This document shows, piece after piece, positions 1 to 10,600 of a DNA stretch of 64,000 nucleotides (within the stretch, counting starts at the first letter, position 1; each line of letters begins with the position of its first letter). The stretch is from Erigeron canadensis (lineage: Eukaryota > Streptophyta > Magnoliopsida > Asterales > Asteraceae), in contig NC_057769.1 in NCBI RefSeq assembly GCF_010389155.1, forward strand, positions 8,246,735 through 8,310,734, given 5' to 3'. A program made the translations under genes and the position numbers. The notes under the pieces were generated by a model. The model was not told where the DNA came from, did not search any database, and worked only from the letters and a program-made list of their open reading frames with translations.

Positions 1-2230
1 AAAAACTGTGTCAGGTGGATGCATTTAGTGACGCGGCATTCAAAGGAAACCCAGCAGCAGTGTGTTGGTTAGGCGACGACATAAAGAAAGACGATGAGTG
101 GTTGCAATCAGTTGCTGCTGAATTTAACATCTCAGAAACATGTTATTTGACTCCAATTCTTGTTGCTGGTCAACATTCCGACAATCCTCCTCCTAGGTTC
201 CACCTCAGATGGTTCACTCCTGTTGCCGAGGTTGTTTTCATTTCATATTATATATATATAAATATATATATTATATATAATTTGTTTGAAGATTTTACGT
301 AGTTACAAGTCTACTTGAGAAAGATTTTCATTTAGGATTAGTACTAATATTAAGGGAAAAGATAGTATATATTGTGAATGTGAATGAGTATATGTTTCTA
401 TATATATGTTTTCGAGTTTTATTTATATGTCCTTGTGTCCTTACAAGAGGTCCGGGGTTTGGACATGTAAACATTTTAGGGGGTTCTAGGAAAGGGTTTG
501 AAAATTGTCACGGGGAATGGGGATATTCCGATTAGGATATTCCGTATCTGTCAATATTTACAGAAAATTTGTTTGAAGTTTTTAATTAGTTACATCGCAT
601 GTTTGCTTGAGAAAGACTGAAAGAGTTTCATTTTGCTTGAACCCCCATCCTTTTACCAATTAGTATTAATAAATTACTGTGCTATATTTTGTTAAGTTGG
701 TTACTTTTCTTAGTTCTGGTTAACGGACCATGTTATATCTTGATTTTTGGTCTTAAGATGATGGCTGATTATTAATCATGGTTTCTGAAATTGTATTCAA
801 TTGATATAAAGATAAGTTTTTTGTATAAAATATTGAATTGGTCTGTTCTGTCAATAGGTTGAACTTTGCGGTCATGCAACTTTAGCAGCCTCTCATTTCC
901 TTTTCGAGTCTGGCCTGGTGAACGCTAACACAGTAGAATTCTCAACCCTTTCTGGAATTTTGACTGCCAATAAAGTTCCCGCTAGCAAGATCATTGACTC
1001 ATCAAATGGTGAAATACCAAACAGTTTCTACATCGAATTGAATTTCCCTGTCTTGCCTGTTATAGATTTCAATGATCTGGCGGTTTCAGCAGTTTCTGAA
1101 ATACTAAATGGCGTTTCTGTTGTTGATGTGAAGAAGACTGCATCTGATGACATATTTGTATGTATTGTCTTTTTGCTTATTTGGAAATTATGGATTGTGA
1201 TTAGAGTAGTAATTTATATTTTCTTTTCTGTCTTCTTTTATGCAGGTGGTGTTTCAATCAGCAAAGGAAGTTGTGGAGTTCAAGCCGCAAATTAATAAGA
1301 TCAAAGAAGCACCGGGTAGAGGGATAATAATTACGGCACTTGCACCTAATGGGTCAGGGTTCGACTTTTGTAGTCGCTTCTTCTGCCCTAAATATGGTAT
1401 CGATGAGGTAATAAGATAGAAGTAGTGATCTTTGCTATGCCAAAACATAAGTGGCTTGAACTTAGTAAAATGTGGTTATTTATAGTAGAAAATTTTGACC
1501 TTCTCTATGTTGCCTTTTATTTTAGGACCCTGTTTGTGGGAGTGCACATTGTGCCTTAGCAGCTTACTGGCATGAGAAGATGGGAAAATGTGATTTTATT
1601 GCATATCAGGTATAATATTCTGCCTCCATCCTCTTTTTGATGCAAAACAAAAGCTCACACACTTTAGAAAGAAAACTAATATGCATAAGCCTCAAATTGC
1701 TTTTCAAGGCACATGACAAATCCTTTTTAAGATGACATAGCTTTTTGCAGTTTTAGACTTGTAGTTGATAAAGTAAATTCATCTATAGATAGTAAAATTC
1801 ATAGCCTATAATATAGTGTTGTAGGAATAGACTAAAATTAACCCCTTTGGCTGATGTGTGCTGACTGTCAACACCTTTAGCATATCTGTGGGCTTTTTTA
1901 GCACTTCTATAATCAATATATATTTACGCGTTTAAAAGTTGCAGTTCCAACCAGTTTGTCATGTTCTCACGGCTATATGAATCTCTCTTTTAAAACAAAC
2001 AACTCCTCAACCCACCTTCCCGATTATGGGATTCGCCCAAACACACATGAACACAATGTGCTCAAATTGATGGTCTATCGGCCACCTAAATTGTTTAGTC
2101 ATGTTTTGTTTGTTTTGGTCAGGCATCACCTAGAAGTGGTACTGTACATGTCCATCTTGATAAGAATAATCAAAGAGTACTTCTTCGAGGTAAAGCCACC
2201 ACAGTCATGGAAGGGTCTCTTTTGGTTTAA
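1..2230 (+). CDS. PhzF-family (phenazine biosynthesis-like) isomerase/epimerase, 3' part, 5 exons seen
   Basis: Exons, all phase 0: up to 230 (readable from about 12), 858-1157, 1246-1407, 1526-1609 and 2123-2230 with stop TAA. Every junction is GT-AG, and the joined product is about 290 residues, close to the usual family length of about 300, so only the extreme N-terminus lies before the window. Diagnostic motifs are VDAFSDAAFKGNPAAVC near the start, FNISET carrying the Glu expected to be catalytic, RWFTPVAE joined to VELCGHATLAA across intron 1, and DPVCGSAHCALAAYW in exon 4. The C-terminus reads GTVHVHLDKNNQRVLLRGKA. The two-lobed PhzF fold performs acid-base isomerisation or epimerisation in bacteria; the substrate of the plant members is not something I can name. 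The first exon may begin at a splice acceptor (cag before position 15) or continue upstream. No disabling change is seen. Confidence 0.93.
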
Positions 2231-3559
2231 GATTTGGGGTGTAATCATACCGCATGTTGGATTCAACAAGATTTCTTTGAAGATTTATATTTGGATAACT
2301 GAAGTTGTGAATTTGATGTTGTATCATGAAACTGACAATACATAAACCGTCTTTTTTTTCCAAATCACCACTGATTCGGTTTGGATTGACTTTAAAATTT
2401 CGTAAAGGAGATTGAATTGCTAAGATCAACCTGCTCTTGTAGAATATAATTATTGTACTTGGTATTTTCTCGAAACTGGAGACATGTTGTGATCTGTTTA
2501 TGATGAAGGACCAATTCAAGAAAGTCACATTCTATATGTGCATCTTCAGCTGATAAACAGATGTTTGATTCTCCTAGAATGTTAGGAAAGTGGATTGATA
2601 GAGAATTAGGGTCATAGTAGAGCAAATGGGTGTTTGGTTTTAATTATTTGGTGACACTGATTGTAATTAGAAACTTAAAGGAACAACTGGAGGATGAAAG
2701 TTACAGCCTTACAGGTGTAGTTGAGGGCCAATCTCGAGACATAATTTGAGAAGATTTACAATTCATAGTGGTCCTGAGCAATAGGGATTCCTTCAACTAA
2801 AACATCACAAGTTTGTAAGTCATATTGTTGCTGACTGAATCAGAGCGAATCCTCTTGATCTGTCCCATATAAAAACAATAAAATAGCACGTAAGATCGTA
2901 CCTGCAAAATGCTTGGATGATAATTAGAAAGAGACAGGTCAGGTCCTGAGGTCTTTTGGTGCCTAGGACACATTCAAAAAATGTCCCGACTAAATTTTGT
3001 TAAAAGTGAACCCTATTTTTCAGGGGTTTGGAACTTATTCTGGGGTGCTCGTCCTCACGAGAACGTTAATACATCATTAAAATTTTATAACTTAAGTAGA
3101 TAAACTATAAATTAAAAGTTCAACACATGCCATCTAAAATGATGTTTCGTGTGTTTTTCAAGCAAAATCCTGTTGATCGATGTCCTTGCCCAAGGACTGA
3201 CCCTGACATGAACCTGTTGGAAGTGGCCTGGAGAGTAAAAAGAAAGGAGGGAGTTTGGTGTTTGTGTGTGTTGTATGGTGTTTAGTGTGTGTACTGTTAC
3301 TTGGTTTATATAGTAAGACTGTAAGAGAGAGGAATGAGGGGGTTTGGTTATGGGTTTGGAGAACCAGGGGTTGATTTTCAATAGATGATCAAAGGATTGG
3401 AACTACTTTCCTTAGTTTTACACCATTTTTAACTTTTAGGAATACTCTAAATTAGCTTAGTATATGCTATATTCTATATAACACAGTAGTATACATATAT
3501 GCTGATATCAGTCACTAAACCCTAATAGCACAATCCCAAAGCATAAGGGAATTACAAAC
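2231..3559. other. Intergenic, no gene recognised; promoter-like stretch on the minus strand
   Basis: AT-rich sequence after the PhzF stop. On the minus strand, about 3390-3180 looks like a plant core promoter plus leader: a TATA-like CTATATAAACC near 3303-3313, then CA-rich and CT-rich leader sequence. The following reading frame (3381-3112) resembles no family I know. The segment at about 3525-3562 is similar to 3690-3732, part of the local duplication around the DUF26 gene. Confidence 0.4.
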
Positions 3560-3667
3560 CTTAATGATTGTGCTATTGGGCACTAGGATTATCCATTTGA
3601 AGACTAATTTGCTAGCAAATTAGTCTTCAAATGGGTATTGCTCATACTGAATAGCACAATCATTAAG
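3560..3667. repeat. Loop-less inverted duplication of the DUF26 gene 3' end
   Basis: Two 54-base arms, 3560-3613 and 3614-3667, are reverse complements with about 8 mismatches (46/54), meeting at GCTAGC with essentially no loop. The outer 18 and inner 21 bases of the arms pair perfectly; the mismatches lie between them. The right arm is nearly identical to the last codons of the DUF26 gene (about 3807-3860), in the same orientation as the gene, and the left arm is the inverted copy. A transcript in either direction would fold into a hairpin whose arms match, or are antisense to, the gene's 3' coding end. Confidence 0.85.
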
Positions 3668-3812
3668 AACTGCTCGTACTAAATAGCACACTCCCACAAA
3701 TCATAAGGGAAATACAGACCTTAATATATAGAACTTGCATATGTAGGTTAAGGCAAATTACATGCCTAAATCCAGATGAAAACAACAATGTAACTACTTG
3801 ATTGCAAACAAG
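3668..3812. repeat. Diverged direct repeat next to the DUF26 gene
   Basis: About 3685-3732 repeats the wording of 3525-3562 (AATAGCACA, then CATAAGGGAA, then ACCTTAAT) with scattered changes. This shows that the 3' flank and 3' end of the DUF26 gene were copied at least twice locally before the inverted copy diverged. Confidence 0.6.
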
Positions 3813-4220
3813 TTAGTCTTCAAATGGGTATTGCTCATACCGAATAGCACAATCATTAAGAACTGCTCTGGCACCAATCCTATAGCTGCAGATGTCTAGC
3901 ATATGAACTTCTGCTGCATCAAGACATGTTTTGCAATCCATACTTGTAAGGTTTTGATTACACGAAGCATGACCATAGGCGAAAGCATTAGGGTAAGGCG
4001 AGATATTTCTGTAGTCGTAACCTTGTTGATAAGGTGTAACTTTTGGTAGTTCATCAAGAACATAGGCCAAACTAATGGTGAATGGATCACCTTTGGTATA
4101 AATGCCTGAATTACAAAGAACACTTGCCACGTTGGTGTTCGGAGCACTTTCTACAATTCTGCAAATTCCAAATACCCTGATAAACAATCCGGTGATAATA
4201 AGTCTCTTTAGACAACTCAT
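3813..4220 (-). CDS. Single Gnk2-homologous (DUF26) domain secreted protein, ginkbilobin-like
   Basis: One uninterrupted exon of 135 residues. Residues 1 to about 25 form a hydrophobic signal peptide ending near VESAP. The rest is one Gnk2/stress-antifungal (DUF26) domain, with the defining C-x8-C-x2-C motif (ASCNQNLTSMDCKTCL, about residues 85-100) and further cysteines in SVLCNSG, MLDICSY and LNDCAIRYE that fit the conserved disulphide set. Family members with one domain and no kinase are apoplastic proteins; ginkbilobin-2 binds mannose and is antifungal, while two-domain relatives are CRKs, CRRSPs and plasmodesmata proteins. Length fits the single-domain class and no transmembrane or kinase part follows. 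A TATA-like element lies about 55 bp upstream. The 3' end is duplicated at 3560-3667. Specific function is unknown. Confidence 0.85.
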   Translation of the reverse strand: MSCLKRLIITGLFIRVFGICRIVESAPNTNVASVLCNSGIYTKGDPFTISLAYVLDELPKVTPYQQGYDYRNISPYPNAFAYGHASCNQNLTSMDCKTCLDAAEVHMLDICSYRIGARAVLNDCAIRYEQYPFED

Positions 4221-4274
4221 GCTTTATCTGTTGAATTATCTGCAAGTACTTTGTGAATGTATTTTATCTCCAAT

Positions 4275-4283
4275 GATATATAG
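4275..4283 (-). promoter_or_regulatory. TATA-like box of the DUF26 gene
   Basis: CTATATATC on the minus strand, about 55 bp upstream of the ATG at 4220, giving a plausible short leader. Motif and spacing only. Confidence 0.45.
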
Positions 4284-4299
4284 AAATGGTCCATATATC

Positions 4300-5349
4300 T
4301 ATTGGTTTCTCCATCTTTAAAAATGTCCTCTGGCCTTCTTTTTGTCCATTATGCTTGTCTTATGTGTAATGTAGAATGTAACTTTGTTCTAATTTTGAAG
4401 GCCCCATGTATGTGGGACAAAATAATATGACCCATGGTTGAAAACAGGCTTTATGAGGATCCACAATCGTAGATTTAGAAGATGTCATTTCTTATCTTTA
4501 TTAAGAGAAAAATATATTTTGCTATTCTTAGTTACCACATTATCTTAAGTTGTGAATTTAAAGTATGTCGTTTTTTTTTGGTTTGGCGTGTTGACGAGTT
4601 TATATATCCCAACCCGAACCCAAGTGTCAAAGTTTGAACCCTAACCCAACTCCTTTAATAAGTAAATTTGTTGTGTCGGCCCATTTATGTTTGAACTAGA
4701 TTTTTTAATCATATATCTTTTTAAATGAATATATTAAAAATTAAAAAATAATAAATTTATATACGATAATTATGGTTTTTGAAAGAACAAAATAAGTTTG
4801 TAATTCTAATATTTAATGACTTAATTTGTATTTTTGAATGGCTTGGTAGGTTGGAAATGTTTATCATACAACATGTAGCTGATGACCAATAGGTTAAACA
4901 GTCATCCCAAACTCACTTATTTTGGCGTCTTGTTAGAAATTGACACCCCTAACTCCCTAAGGTATATAACTAAGATTAATAAATCTCATTTATCTGAAAG
5001 AGAATGAAAGAAAAGTAGAGAAGCAATAGTAAACAGGAAAAATCCTTAAAAATTTAGTAATATATTAGATCAGTTTTCACCATCACTATGTGATTCACGA
5101 TCAAAATTCTATGAATTCACTAGTAAACTATCATAGTATAAATCGATAACGCTGACTATCTGAGAACATAGATGTTCCTATTAACCAAATGGCACCTGCC
5201 AAAAAAGAAAGTTTTCAACATTGATCGTCGATAAGTTTGTTTAGTTCATACATTCTATTAGTATGAATATAAACACTTGCATCAACCTATATTTAAAATA
5301 TATAGGTTATGGTGGTTTGTAGTTGTTCTTTTTAAACGTTCGATTTAGA
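4300..5349. other. Intergenic, nothing recognised
   Basis: AT-rich spacer between the DUF26 gene and the 3' end of the ALMT gene. It must hold the ALMT 3' UTR near 5200-5349. No conserved coding or structural feature seen. Confidence 0.5.
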
Positions 5350-7531
5350 CTATTTGGATTGAAAACCGGCAGCCTCTCCAAGTGCTTCTACTTCTTTTGC
5401 CAGAACTTCCACTTTATCAACTATCTCCATCAATAGAAACAAGAAGTTTGCTATGGCAAGAGATTCAAGGTTTGCAATCCCTTTTAGGTTTGGTGAGGAC
5501 GATAGTAGAATGAGCTCTAGTTTGATGGACTCCAATTTTGGTAATGTTAGGACTTTCACCTGGCATCTTTTCATATTCATGATGCTTTCCCCTAGCTCTC
5601 TCATCGTTAGCCCTAGTGACAACCCTACACTTTTGCATGGCTCTTTGATTGCTTGTTGTAACGTTGTTGATGGCTGAGTACGACAAATTAACAGTATAAG
5701 TCAGTTAAGTGAATTGGTGCGATAGGATCACACATATGCTTGAATTTCAAAGAAATATAATTATTTGAATAATCAGCGTTGATGAGATTAGAACCTGTAA
5801 TGACGATTCAAGGCACTCTTGCATTGACAGAATAATAGAAGCAAGTTCCCTAACAAGCTCCCCTACCTGCATATATTTTCCCCATGGATAATGGAGTCCA
5901 AATCTTCCATGCCAGGGTTCCCACTTTGCAAAATTTGCCTGAAAATCAAATAGACTTTGAGTAATTTTCTCATGTTTGTTAGGTAATTTCATAAACATGG
6001 ACCGATAACTTTTAAGAGACGTTACCAGTGATTCATCACTTGATTTGGAGTGCAATACGGACTTGCAGCCACTAACATTAATGCTTGGTGTCCTCTCTTT
6101 TTCACTAACTACACTAAAATACGCTTTCATGCAATCTGCAAGTTCATCATATTAATTTTTTTAGATAACGATAGTATAAAGATATCCAACTCTTTTTCTA
6201 GTGATTGTTAGTCTGTAACGTACCTTCAATGCAGCAAGCTAGCTTGTCGAATTTTGAAGATGTCAAGCGATGAAGTTCATCACTAGCCCACATAGGAAAA
6301 ATGAGTAAGCTGGTGAACATGCAGACGGCAAAACCCATGCCAATTGTTGACAGACGCTCACGGGCTAATTCTAACACTTTATCAGCACGCAAACCGGATA
6401 CTGCAACCAAATTGAAGGTGAGAATGAAAATCATGAACCCATAATCGTATCTCTTCTTTATGCTTGGAATCATTCGGCAGTATGTTGCTGCAGCACCTAC
6501 ACATTACAGAATAGTCTTTATGCACTTGATGTAGGCAATATATATATGTATATATATGTGTGTGTGCGTATGTGTGTTATAAATGTAACAAAAGCAGGTT
6601 AGAATATTAAATATGAGGTAGAAGATTCTTAATATGTTCGGTTGTGTCAGATCTTAATTAGTTCGTATGACTCTAGAATAGTTGGAAATGTCAGGGACAG
6701 ATGTCACAAGACTAGTTACTTGATAAATGTATAAGAAAAGAATGTCATACTGCACTTATGTTATGCTATCCATGACAGGTTTGGCTAACAAGAAATTTCT
6801 TTGCATGATAAATCTGGTTCATAGTTTGCTCTTTAATAGAAAGATTTATTTGGTTCAAATGGTGACTGTTATTTTTGTACTTACCGAAAATAAACACTGA
6901 AACACCAACCACTACTGCGTTTCCAATCTTTCCCAAATCATCTGCCGCAATTGCTGCCAAACAACCTAATCCGCCTCCAAGTATAGTTCCAAGTCCACGG
7001 AGTAACCCTTTGCTTAACGTGGCACCTGGCATGCGCATAGTGTTAGAAATAGTTTGAGTGCAACAAAAAGTTGTTTATGCATGTAACGGGGAGAAGAATA
7101 TTGTGTAGGGATTTAATGTGAAAAGGGTGAAAATATATAGTGGTTTGATGGTGCTTGCCTTTTTTAGAGATGAAATTCTGAAAACATAAAGCTGAGTAAT
7201 TTAGAGAGTAGATATGAGGATTTACAAAAGCTTGGTTAGTAATTTTAAGAGTTGACAACGAACCTGCAAAGAACTCAAAGACAACGACAACAGTCATAAT
7301 AGCCCACATTGCATTTTCCCCAACTTGCTCAAATAGTGGATCGAGAAGATAAAGAAGTGAAACCAAAACCAAGGCAATACCGACCTTGATGCTATGAATG
7401 ACTCTTTGCATATGCTGCTCATACAGTTTTCCTATTACAGAAGAAAAACTATGCAAAAAAGATAGTTTACTTGGCTTCTTGTAGTTGTAAGAAGTTTCAT
7501 TTTCGTTGGTAATGTCTATTGTGGTGCTCAT
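5350..7531 (-). CDS. ALMT: Aluminium-activated malate transporter (ALMT) family anion channel, 6 exons
   Basis: Exons on the minus strand: 7531-7264, 7025-6885, 6496-6224, 6135-6026, 5938-5795 and 5673-5350 (stop TAG). All introns are GT-AG, phases agree, and the product is 419 residues. The N-terminal half has six hydrophobic segments, roughly residues 48-67, 73-90, 95-117, 126-137, 154-170 and 188-207, followed by the long cytosolic C-terminal half typical of ALMTs. The hallmark WEPWHG lies near residues 270-275, and TYCRM and RYDYGF are also conserved. ALMTs conduct malate and other anions across plasma membrane or tonoplast, in aluminium tolerance, guard-cell control or vacuolar storage. 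The subgroup cannot be fixed by eye. The protein is at the short end of the family because the C-terminal tail is brief; the last exon ends cleanly, so I infer this is natural. The gene looks intact. Confidence 0.92.
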
Positions 7532-7594
7532 GGTTAATGGTTTCTCTATGGTTAAGTTAGAGTTTATTATGTAAGCTGATTTGCGGGGATGGAA

Positions 7595-7602
7595 CTTATA
7601 TA
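7595..7602 (-). promoter_or_regulatory. TATA box of the ALMT gene
   Basis: TATATAAG on the minus strand, about 65 bp upstream of the ATG at 7531, which would place the transcription start near 7565. Sequence match and spacing only. Confidence 0.55.
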
Positions 7603-7609
7603 CATGACG

Positions 7610-10600
7610 ATCCCATCAGATACGAAACATACTTAAGTGCCAAGTCTACATCTGTCTCGTGGCAACTCTCCCCGTTTGACCAATCACACTTCATAAAAAT
7701 ATATTATTATTAGTAAGTGGATTCATTTGTGAGATTAGTGAATTAAGTGGAACATACTTGTCCTTTTATCTTTTTATCTTTGTTTATATGGAGAGTGGTC
7801 TTTTCACAACACGTTAGTGCAATCGCTTAAGTACCCAGCATATGATTTGACTCGATTAAACTTTGATCAGGGAGCAGATAATGCGAGTGAGTGCAGTTTG
7901 CATGTCCATTGGCATGACCAATACCGAACATAAATTTTTTATTTTTCTTAATTAGTTAAGTTTACTTATAGCTTTTTCTAAATGGTTGCTTCTGTCAGAT
8001 TAAGTTCAAATTCTTAATTATCACTTGACATGAAATTTTTCCCTGAGATTTTTTCGTGTATACATACAATCAATCACATATGAAGTGCGCTGAAGTTAGA
8101 TTTTTCTCAACTTGTTTTCCGGTGGTTTTTGGCATGGGTTGGTATCTTTATGTGGGTTGATGGTGATAGTCTAATTGGTGATAGTTTACTAGATGTGGCA
8201 ATCAGAACCATGTACTTATTAATGGGCCGATTTAGACCCCCGTACTAAAGAATAACCGCAGTCATTACCCAACCTGCCCATCTTGCCACATCTAATATAT
8301 ATGTCGTATCCGTGTTTATTCTATGTACTCGACTTGAATCTTAAAATAGCATAGATATTTTAGGCAGAAACAGATCTAAGAATGTGGAACTTTAAATTTC
8401 ATTGACTGCTAGATCATGTATATAAGGGGATGATACTTGTGACATCTTTTTGAAAAATAGACTATTATTCAGCCTAACTTGACGATGGTTATTTGTTTTT
8501 CTGCTTGCTTCCATTTTGTGGAATATTTACGGCTCATAAAACCTGGGTCACTACTATGGAGTAATAGCTTTATATAAATCAAGAGGTTCTGTTTCTGATT
8601 GGTAAATGACACCATATAAACTATAGTGTAGTATATCTGAGTTGTACCACTATAGGTTGTCTGTACTGTAAAAGATTTTTTTTTTCTGGAATGTTAATAC
8701 ATGATCACCAACATTAGCATTCCTGGTTGAAAATATTATAGGACAATTAACACTGATTAGTAAATGTTTGTAATGCCTTAACTTACTGCAGTAAATGGAA
8801 TCCAAGTTGATTAGCATTTCAGTGCACTTCATTTCAAGATTGCATTATGGTGGCCTCATCTCAATATAGTGTCTCACATGCAGATGATCTTGGAATTGCC
8901 GTTATGATTACAAGGTAAAAAAAAATCTTATCTTTATCAACTTTCATTTTCATGCTTGTTTGTTTTCTGTACTTATAAATTAAACGTAATGATGCGGTAC
9001 ATGCATGATAGTTAAAAACATTTCTGCCTACCAAATAGTGATACTTTAGGACAAGTAATATCGTTTAGTGAAAATTACCAACCACAATGGTTCATCTGAG
9101 ATTAGGTTATAATATCATAACCCCTGTTCTCAGTGCTGCTGACATGTATAGGTTGGTGCCAAAAAGGCTAAAGTAATGGGAACTTTGCTTTCGCATATTG
9201 TACCAAATCCGTACGTTCATGGTAGCTTCTTTCTCAAAAGATGAATACGTGTGTGATGGCCATCAAATTTTTATAAATTAGTTAAACCTGATTTACACGG
9301 GTAACATTTATTTATGCATGACCTCAACAAAGACACTTGTGTTATTATGTGTATAGTTTTCAATGAGGTTGATAACGATATAAAATAATCAATATTTTAT
9401 GCTTTTGAAAGATTTCATGTTTACCAAATCCTTCATTGGTGGTAGGGCTTAACAATTTGTGCTTTTACACGTTTATACTCTCAACTCTTTTAGTCTTTTA
9501 AATATCTATATATGTTTTGTCAATTCTATAGTATAGAGTACATCTTTCTTCCTTTCCCCTTTCTTTTGTCATGATATATTGCAGTATATAAGGAGATGTA
9601 ATAGGCATCCAACATCCAAACATAAAAGTTCAGTAGTAATTTGTTCGACATCTAAATCCAAAATAGGACAAATAATAGAGTAGCATGAATTAGTTTAGAA
9701 ATAGGGGCAAGTCTCTTGTTATTTTTTGTTATTACTAATGGTTCAGTATTCAACTAGTTGAATGTGTATAATGCATGATATCTCCCTATTATATAGTTTC
9801 TGGTTATTAGGTTATTTTTTAGGAGGATATATCGTTCCTCTTTATCAAATATGTTAATACTAAAGAAATATAACTTAATCTTCCTGTCATAAGATATCTG
9901 TGCTGCAGCTGCAGAGATTCATGTCTAAGTTGTTCTCTAACTTTTTCTGGTACATTCATCATGTGTTTCGCAAACAATAGAGCAGAAACTTCATTGTGAG
10001 AGTCCAATTTAACTAGTATTAGTTTGAAAGTTATACATCACCTTTTCATATTTTAATTGTGCAATAAGATGATACTGAAGTAATTAACACATGTATACAA
10101 TGACATTTTGTTTAAATGCGTGATTTAGGTCACCAACCGCAGTTAATCTAGATAAAGTCCACAAAACCATGATTGAAGATAAAGGATTTAGATGTTGATT
10201 CAAGTACAAATATAGTGATATTATTAACTTTTCCAAAAGTAGATAAAGGGAAGGAATTAAGCCATTGGTGCTGCATCACTAATCCTACTTTTTCTCTTTG
10301 GTTCTCTTTGTGACAGTAGAATGTTCTTATTTGTACCAACAATTACGTTTATATCAATTTCCAATTTTGGGTAGTTGATTTGACTATAAAAGTTGAAGCA
10401 AACCAAAATTCTCGAAACAAATATAGTACTGTAATTCTTTGCTTGATCACGTGATCCCTGCTTTGTTTACTTGTTCATACTACAAAATAGATTGATTAAT
10501 TATACTAAAAATGGTAATGATGGTATATACATCATTAAAAGTAGGTAATGACATTATATCCATGATTAGAGAACTCTATCATTTGGGTTTAAGAGAAGTC

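Noticed and set aside
3112..3381. 89-codon frame on the minus strand
   Set aside because: Covers a promoter/leader-like region and shows no domain or coding character.
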